From Candidatus Cloacimonadota bacterium (lineage in GTDB: Bacteria; Cloacimonadota; Cloacimonadia; Cloacimonadales; Cloacimonadaceae): 34,969 nt of DNA. The stretch covers positions 1-34,969 of the forward strand of contig JAEWNJ010000118.1 in the NCBI GenBank assembly GCA_023392795.1, written 5' to 3'. Of this stretch, positions 31,947 through 34,969 are shown in pieces; position 1 is the stretch's first letter, and each line of letters starts with the position of its first letter. The translations under genes and the position numbers were made by a program. The notes under the pieces are model-generated. The model was given only the letters and a program-made list of their open reading frames with translations. It had not been told where the DNA came from and did no database searches.

Positions 31947-32611
31947 TGACTGATTTGCTTAGCATCAGGATATCCAGGCTCTTCTACGAGAAGAAGCATC
32001 TGATATCGGACATCGATCTGGGAGTTCACAGCGGAGAACGAATCTTGATCGTTGGTGCTACGGGAAGCGGTAAGAGCTCCCTGCTCAATGCCTTGAATCT
32101 GATGAATCTCAGCTATCATGGCGAGATCCGGTTTGAAGGCAAAGCCCTCACCGATTACCCGCCACACATATTGCGCAGCCGCATTGTAATGGTGATGCAG
32201 GAACCCTGGTTGGGCGAAGGAACGGTGCAGGAAGTCCTGGACGAAGCTCTCGGCTATCACGCCATCAAGAAACGCGAGCTGAATGGGCGGGAGCGGAAGG
32301 TCAGCGAGCTTTTACATGCATTTGAACTGTCCGAAAGCTACTTGGGACAAAAAGCAGATCAGCTTTCCGGCGGAGAAAAACAACGCATTGCCCTGATCCG
32401 TGCCTTGCAGCTAAATCCTGAAATCCTGCTCCTGGATGAGATCACTTCTGCCCTGGATCAAAAGACTTCAGGCATCATATCAGACTGTATATTCACGAAC
32501 TTCCCCGGCACCGTAATCGCCATCTCGCATGATCCTCTGTGGCAGGATCGCTGGCAACGCAGCTGGACTATTGCGGGCGGAACCCTGACCGACAATAGAG
32601 AGGTGAAATGA
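31946..32611 (+). CDS. ABC transporter ATP-binding protein, FetA/YbbL-like
   Basis: The 221-residue protein has a standard ABC ATPase: Walker A GATGSGKS (37-44), Q-loop VMQEPWLGEG, signature LSGGEKQRIALIRAL, Walker B ILLLDEITSALDQ, and a switch His in ISHD. A start of GTG at 31946 is preceded by AAGGAG and overlaps the previous stop (TAGTG). The following gene is a UPF0014/FetB-type permease, so the pair resembles the FetAB (YbbLM) exporter implicated in iron homeostasis in E. coli. That substrate is carried over by family knowledge and not shown here. Confidence 0.9.
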   Translation: MTDLLSIRISRLFYEKKHLISDIDLGVHSGERILIVGATGSGKSSLLNALNLMNLSYHGEIRFEGKALTDYPPHILRSRIVMVMQEPWLGEGTVQEVLDEALGYHAIKKRELNGRERKVSELLHAFELSESYLGQKADQLSGGEKQRIALIRALQLNPEILLLDEITSALDQKTSGIISDCIFTNFPGTVIAISHDPLWQDRWQRSWTIAGGTLTDNREVK

Positions 32612-33384
32612 TGGATATCAGCTATATTGGCCTGCTGTTGGCGATGCTGCTCCTGGTCTTTCCTCTGATGATATTTAGTCAACTAAAGCTAAAACTAAGC
32701 AAACAGCTTTTGATCTCCTTTGGCAGGATGATCGGACAATTGGCGCTGATTGGCCTGTGGTTGCAGTTCCTCCTGGATCAGGAAGACTGGCGGCTCACCC
32801 TTCTCTGGGTGGCAGTAATGCTGGTAAATGCCATCATGACCCTGAGGGGGAGACTGAGGTTTCAGCGCCGCATCCTGGTTCCCGTCCTGTTTGCTGCCTT
32901 GGGGACAGCCTCCCTGGTGGTGATGCCATGGATCCTTTTCATGGTGGTGCGCCCCGATCCCTTGTTCTCGGCGAAGTTTGTGATCCCCATCTATGGCATG
33001 GTATTGGGTAACAGCATGAATAGCTGTGCCTTGGCGCTGGAACGCTTTGAGAGTGGCCTCAGCGACAACTGGAAGGCATATTACACCAGGCTAAGCCTGG
33101 GCGCCACCCTGTGGGAAGCAGCGCTGCCGCCCTTTCGTAAAGCCATGCAAGCATCGCTGTTGCCGCAGCTTTTGACCATTGCTTCCATGGGCGTGGTCAG
33201 CCTACCCGGCATGATGACCGGTCAGATCCTGGGAGGTTCATCGGCCATTGTGGCCATCAAGTATCAGATGATGGTGATGGCAGCGATCTTTTCGGCGGTA
33301 ACCCTGGCGGATTTCGTGGCTATCAGGCTCTACCTGGTCCGTCGTTTTAACCGGTATTATCTACCCATCCAGGAGCTTAAATGA
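32608..33384 (+). CDS. UPF0014/FetB-family ABC permease
   Basis: This 258-residue membrane protein has about seven hydrophobic segments. The C-terminal half matches the UPF0014 family closely: LPPFRKAMQASLLPQLLTIASMGVVSLPGMMTGQILGG, with the invariant VSLPGMMTGQ. In E. coli the FetA/FetB pair exports iron or protects against oxidative stress. It overlaps the ATPase by four bases and the following gene by four, so the three are translationally linked. Two consecutive ATG codons occur at the start; either could be used. Confidence 0.92.
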   Translation: MMDISYIGLLLAMLLLVFPLMIFSQLKLKLSKQLLISFGRMIGQLALIGLWLQFLLDQEDWRLTLLWVAVMLVNAIMTLRGRLRFQRRILVPVLFAALGTASLVVMPWILFMVVRPDPLFSAKFVIPIYGMVLGNSMNSCALALERFESGLSDNWKAYYTRLSLGATLWEAALPPFRKAMQASLLPQLLTIASMGVVSLPGMMTGQILGGSSAIVAIKYQMMVMAAIFSAVTLADFVAIRLYLVRRFNRYYLPIQELK

Positions 33385-33815
33385 AGCTGAGTGAGATGTT
33401 GAAGACTTTGCAGATGGTGCATGTGGGCACCGTGGAGGGCGCATACCCAAAACTGAGACCGATGACGATGATCTACTATGCCGGGGGATTTTGGTTTGCC
33501 ACCGGTGCCAATGATGCCAAGACCGCGCAATTGAAGGCCAATCCCCATGCGATCTGGAGCTTGATAATCCCCGGTGAAGGCTGCACGGGCTATCTGAAAG
33601 GCGAAGGGATGATGCGCGAGGAACGGGATCTTACGGTCAGAAAGGCCATTGCCGATCACGCGAAGTTCCTGTATGACTATTGGCAGGATGCCGCTGATCC
33701 GGATTTCATCCTTTATCAGATGCAGATCTCAGCCCTGCGCTATATGAAGCCGGGCGCCATGTATGAGGAAGACATCACGGAAGTTTATCTGCAGGACAAA
33801 GCTCTTTTGCAATGA
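33381..33815 (+). CDS. Pyridoxamine 5'-phosphate oxidase-fold protein
   Basis: The 144-residue protein has the split-barrel flavin-binding fold of the PNPOx-like family: an opening LQMVHVGTVEGAYPKLRPM, then MIYYAGGFWFATGANDAKTAQL, then PHAIWSLIIPGEGCTGYLKGEG. Members bind FMN, F420 or heme; the cofactor cannot be told apart here. The CofE-like gene at 3696 makes an F420-type reading tempting, but nothing else supports F420 in this window. It overlaps neighbours at both ends by four bases. The link with the FetAB-like transporter is positional; an oxidative-stress role is inference. Confidence 0.82.
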   Translation: MKLSEMLKTLQMVHVGTVEGAYPKLRPMTMIYYAGGFWFATGANDAKTAQLKANPHAIWSLIIPGEGCTGYLKGEGMMREERDLTVRKAIADHAKFLYDYWQDAADPDFILYQMQISALRYMKPGAMYEEDITEVYLQDKALLQ

Positions 33816-34627
33816 TCTGGCTCGGCCTTAGCGTTCTGTGTTCGGTGCTGATTGCCAATTTCCTGATGGTACTGGGCAAGAAGGGCGAGATCAGCATGCT
33901 GCCCGTCTTTTTGGGGAATTACTTTGTGGCCTCGCTGTTCAGTTTCTTTACCCTGCCCGCTGTTGCCGCACCACTCAGCGCTTTTGACCTTGGTTTCGGT
34001 ATCTTCACCGGCGCGCTGTTCCTGGCCAATTTCTGGGTGTATCAAAAGTGCATCGTGGTAAATGGGCTTTCGCTATCCGTAGGATCGATGCGCATCGCCA
34101 TGATCATCCCGGTGTTAATGGCACTCGTCGCCTTTGGGGAGAAGCTGAACTGGGTGAATATCCTCGGAATCGTGCTGGGACTGCTGGCCTTTGCCGGGAA
34201 GAGTGATCCCAAGGCCTTGCACAATCTGTTTTGGATTCTATTGCTCTTTGCGGTTTCCGGATTCACCGATGCCGCCACCAAGATCTACAAGGAACTGGGC
34301 AGCGGCAACGAGGCATACTTTGTCTACTTTATCTTTACTTCCGCGTTTGTCTATACTCTATTGTCCCTGCTGGTGGGCAGGGTGCGCTTTGGCCTTTCAG
34401 CGTTGCTATCCGGTTTTGCCCTGGGTGTTCCCAATAGGTTTTCCACGGTTTTCTTCCTGCGGGGATTGGATACCGTGCCAGCGGCAATAGCCTATCCTCT
34501 AGTGGCGGTACTCATTGTGCTGCTGAGCATTATCAGCGATATTGTGATCTGGAAAAAGCGCATCGAACGCTCCGATCTCATCCTCTGGGTGTTGCTAATT
34601 ATCAGCTTGATCCTGTTAAACATGTAA
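33812..34627 (+). CDS. EamA/DMT-superfamily transporter
   Basis: The 271-residue protein has about nine or ten short TM helices in two repeats, as in drug/metabolite transporters. Supporting stretches are the NLLMVLGKK-type first helix, GLSLSVGSMRIAMIIPVLMALVAFGEKLNWVNILGIVLGLLAF (the first EamA end, with the usual 'P....l......E.l......G..l' pattern) and VPAAIAYPLVAVLIVLLSIISDIVIWKKRIERSDLILWVLLIISLILL (the second). The substrate is unknown. The start overlaps the previous stop and no further gene follows closely, so it closes the operon. Confidence 0.88.
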   Translation: MIWLGLSVLCSVLIANFLMVLGKKGEISMLPVFLGNYFVASLFSFFTLPAVAAPLSAFDLGFGIFTGALFLANFWVYQKCIVVNGLSLSVGSMRIAMIIPVLMALVAFGEKLNWVNILGIVLGLLAFAGKSDPKALHNLFWILLLFAVSGFTDAATKIYKELGSGNEAYFVYFIFTSAFVYTLLSLLVGRVRFGLSALLSGFALGVPNRFSTVFFLRGLDTVPAAIAYPLVAVLIVLLSIISDIVIWKKRIERSDLILWVLLIISLILLNM

Positions 34628-34645
34628 AAAGGGGTAAGAAAGCAT

Positions 34646-34651
34646 TTGACA
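34646..34651 (+). promoter_or_regulatory. TTGACA box ahead of the PAS-type gene
   Basis: TTGACA lies 18 bases after the transporter stop and 85 bases before the next ATG, with a terminator-like hairpin between. GTATGC occurs about 24 bases on; no TATAAT-like hexamer is at standard spacing. Confidence 0.35.
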
Positions 34652-34686
34652 ATAATCTCCTGATCATATGGAATGGTATGCGGGAT

Positions 34687-34724
34687 CCTGGAATCGGGAT
34701 TCAGGTATTTTTTTTAGTTTTTTT
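34687..34724 (+). terminator. Terminator-like hairpin plus T tract
   Basis: CCTGGAAT (34687-34694) and ATTCAGG (34699-34705) form a 7-bp stem with one bulged G and a CGGG loop, followed by a T-rich tract interrupted by one AG (34706-34724). It could terminate the six-gene operon, or act as an attenuator because the TTGACA box lies upstream of it and the next ribosome-binding sequence immediately downstream. Confidence 0.6.
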
Positions 34725-34736
34725 GGGAGTGAAGCG

Positions 34737-34969
34737 ATGGATTTTGCGGCAACCTTACAAAGCCTGAAGAGTGTTTTTATGTCCAAACCGGAACTGATGC
34801 AGCAGTACCCGGATTTCCTGAGCGACCTGCAGAAACTGGATGAGTATCACCAACAGCTACAATTTGAACGGGACCGGCTTTACAGCTATATCCAAAATGC
34901 CAACGACACCATCGCTGTCTTCGATCTTGAGGGCAGGGTCATCTATACCACCGACAATTGGGATCGCCA
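34737..34969 (+). CDS. PAS-like sensor protein (partial, N-terminal 77 aa)
   Basis: An open frame begins at ATG 34737, with GGGAG ahead of it, and runs off the right edge. The visible part has a helical, hydrophilic N-terminus with LQKLDEYHQQLQFERDRLYSYIQ, a coiled-coil-like stretch that often leads into PAS, followed by NANDTIAVFDLEGRVIYTTDNWDR, which matches the beginning of a PAS fold ('a.d.i.v.D..G.i...N'). The output domain is outside the window, so a histidine kinase, diguanylate cyclase or phosphatase are all possible. Confidence 0.8.
   Translation, partial: MDFAATLQSLKSVFMSKPELMQQYPDFLSDLQKLDEYHQQLQFERDRLYSYIQNANDTIAVFDLEGRVIYTTDNWDR

Overview
The window is 34,969 bases of a Gram-negative-type bacterial chromosome of intermediate GC content. 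It encodes a tripartite RND/TolC efflux system, several lipoproteins, MreBCD/PBP2/RodA, and secreted proteins with the YPNPFNP-type C-terminal domain used for secretion and anchoring in the FCB group. Gene content and style suggest Candidatus Cloacimonadota (WWE1) or a close FCB relative. That assignment is inference; no rRNA marker is present apart from RNase P RNA.

Layout. Bases 1-1,561 hold the 3' end of a secreted or beta-propeller-like gene, a repeat-bearing spacer, and a small minus-strand cluster made of an unknown 116-aa protein, a truncated RhuM-like gene and a 68-aa single-TM protein. Bases 1,799-8,560 are a compact rod-shape operon: mreB, mreC, a CofE-like (F420-0:glutamate ligase family) gene, mreD, mrdA (PBP2), rodA and a lipoprotein. 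From mreC to the lipoprotein, neighbours overlap or are a few bases apart. A second lipoprotein gene ends in a clear terminator at 9,440-9,464. A 590-base spacer full of hairpins and dispersed repeats follows. Then come malic enzyme with a translationally coupled UPF0104-type membrane protein, a GNAT acetyltransferase, a TolC/adaptor/RND pump operon (13,289-18,918), a small membrane protein, ComEC, a MutS-like ATPase lacking mismatch-recognition domains, a split ThrE-type exporter and an HD-domain protein (to 25,476).

The RNase P RNA gene (about 25,528-25,891) is bracketed by two different 7-bp tandem repeats and followed by the third copy of a 59-bp palindromic element. Bases 26,337-29,161 contain a broken secreted-protein gene, a sorting-domain protein and a protein with two FGE/SUMF1-like domains. 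Bases 29,521-34,627 form a six-gene operon in which every neighbour overlaps: two glycosyltransferases, a FetA/FetB-like ABC pair, a PNPOx-fold protein and an EamA-type transporter. The window ends inside a PAS-like sensor gene that is preceded by a terminator-like hairpin.

The least explained structures are: the 59-bp palindromic element (positions 361, 9,688 and 25,943) with one 5' arm and, in two copies, two competing 3' arms; its modular, rearranged flanks; the CofE-like enzyme inside the cell-shape operon; and a recurrent TTGACA box ahead of most transcription units that lacks a -10 element at normal spacing.
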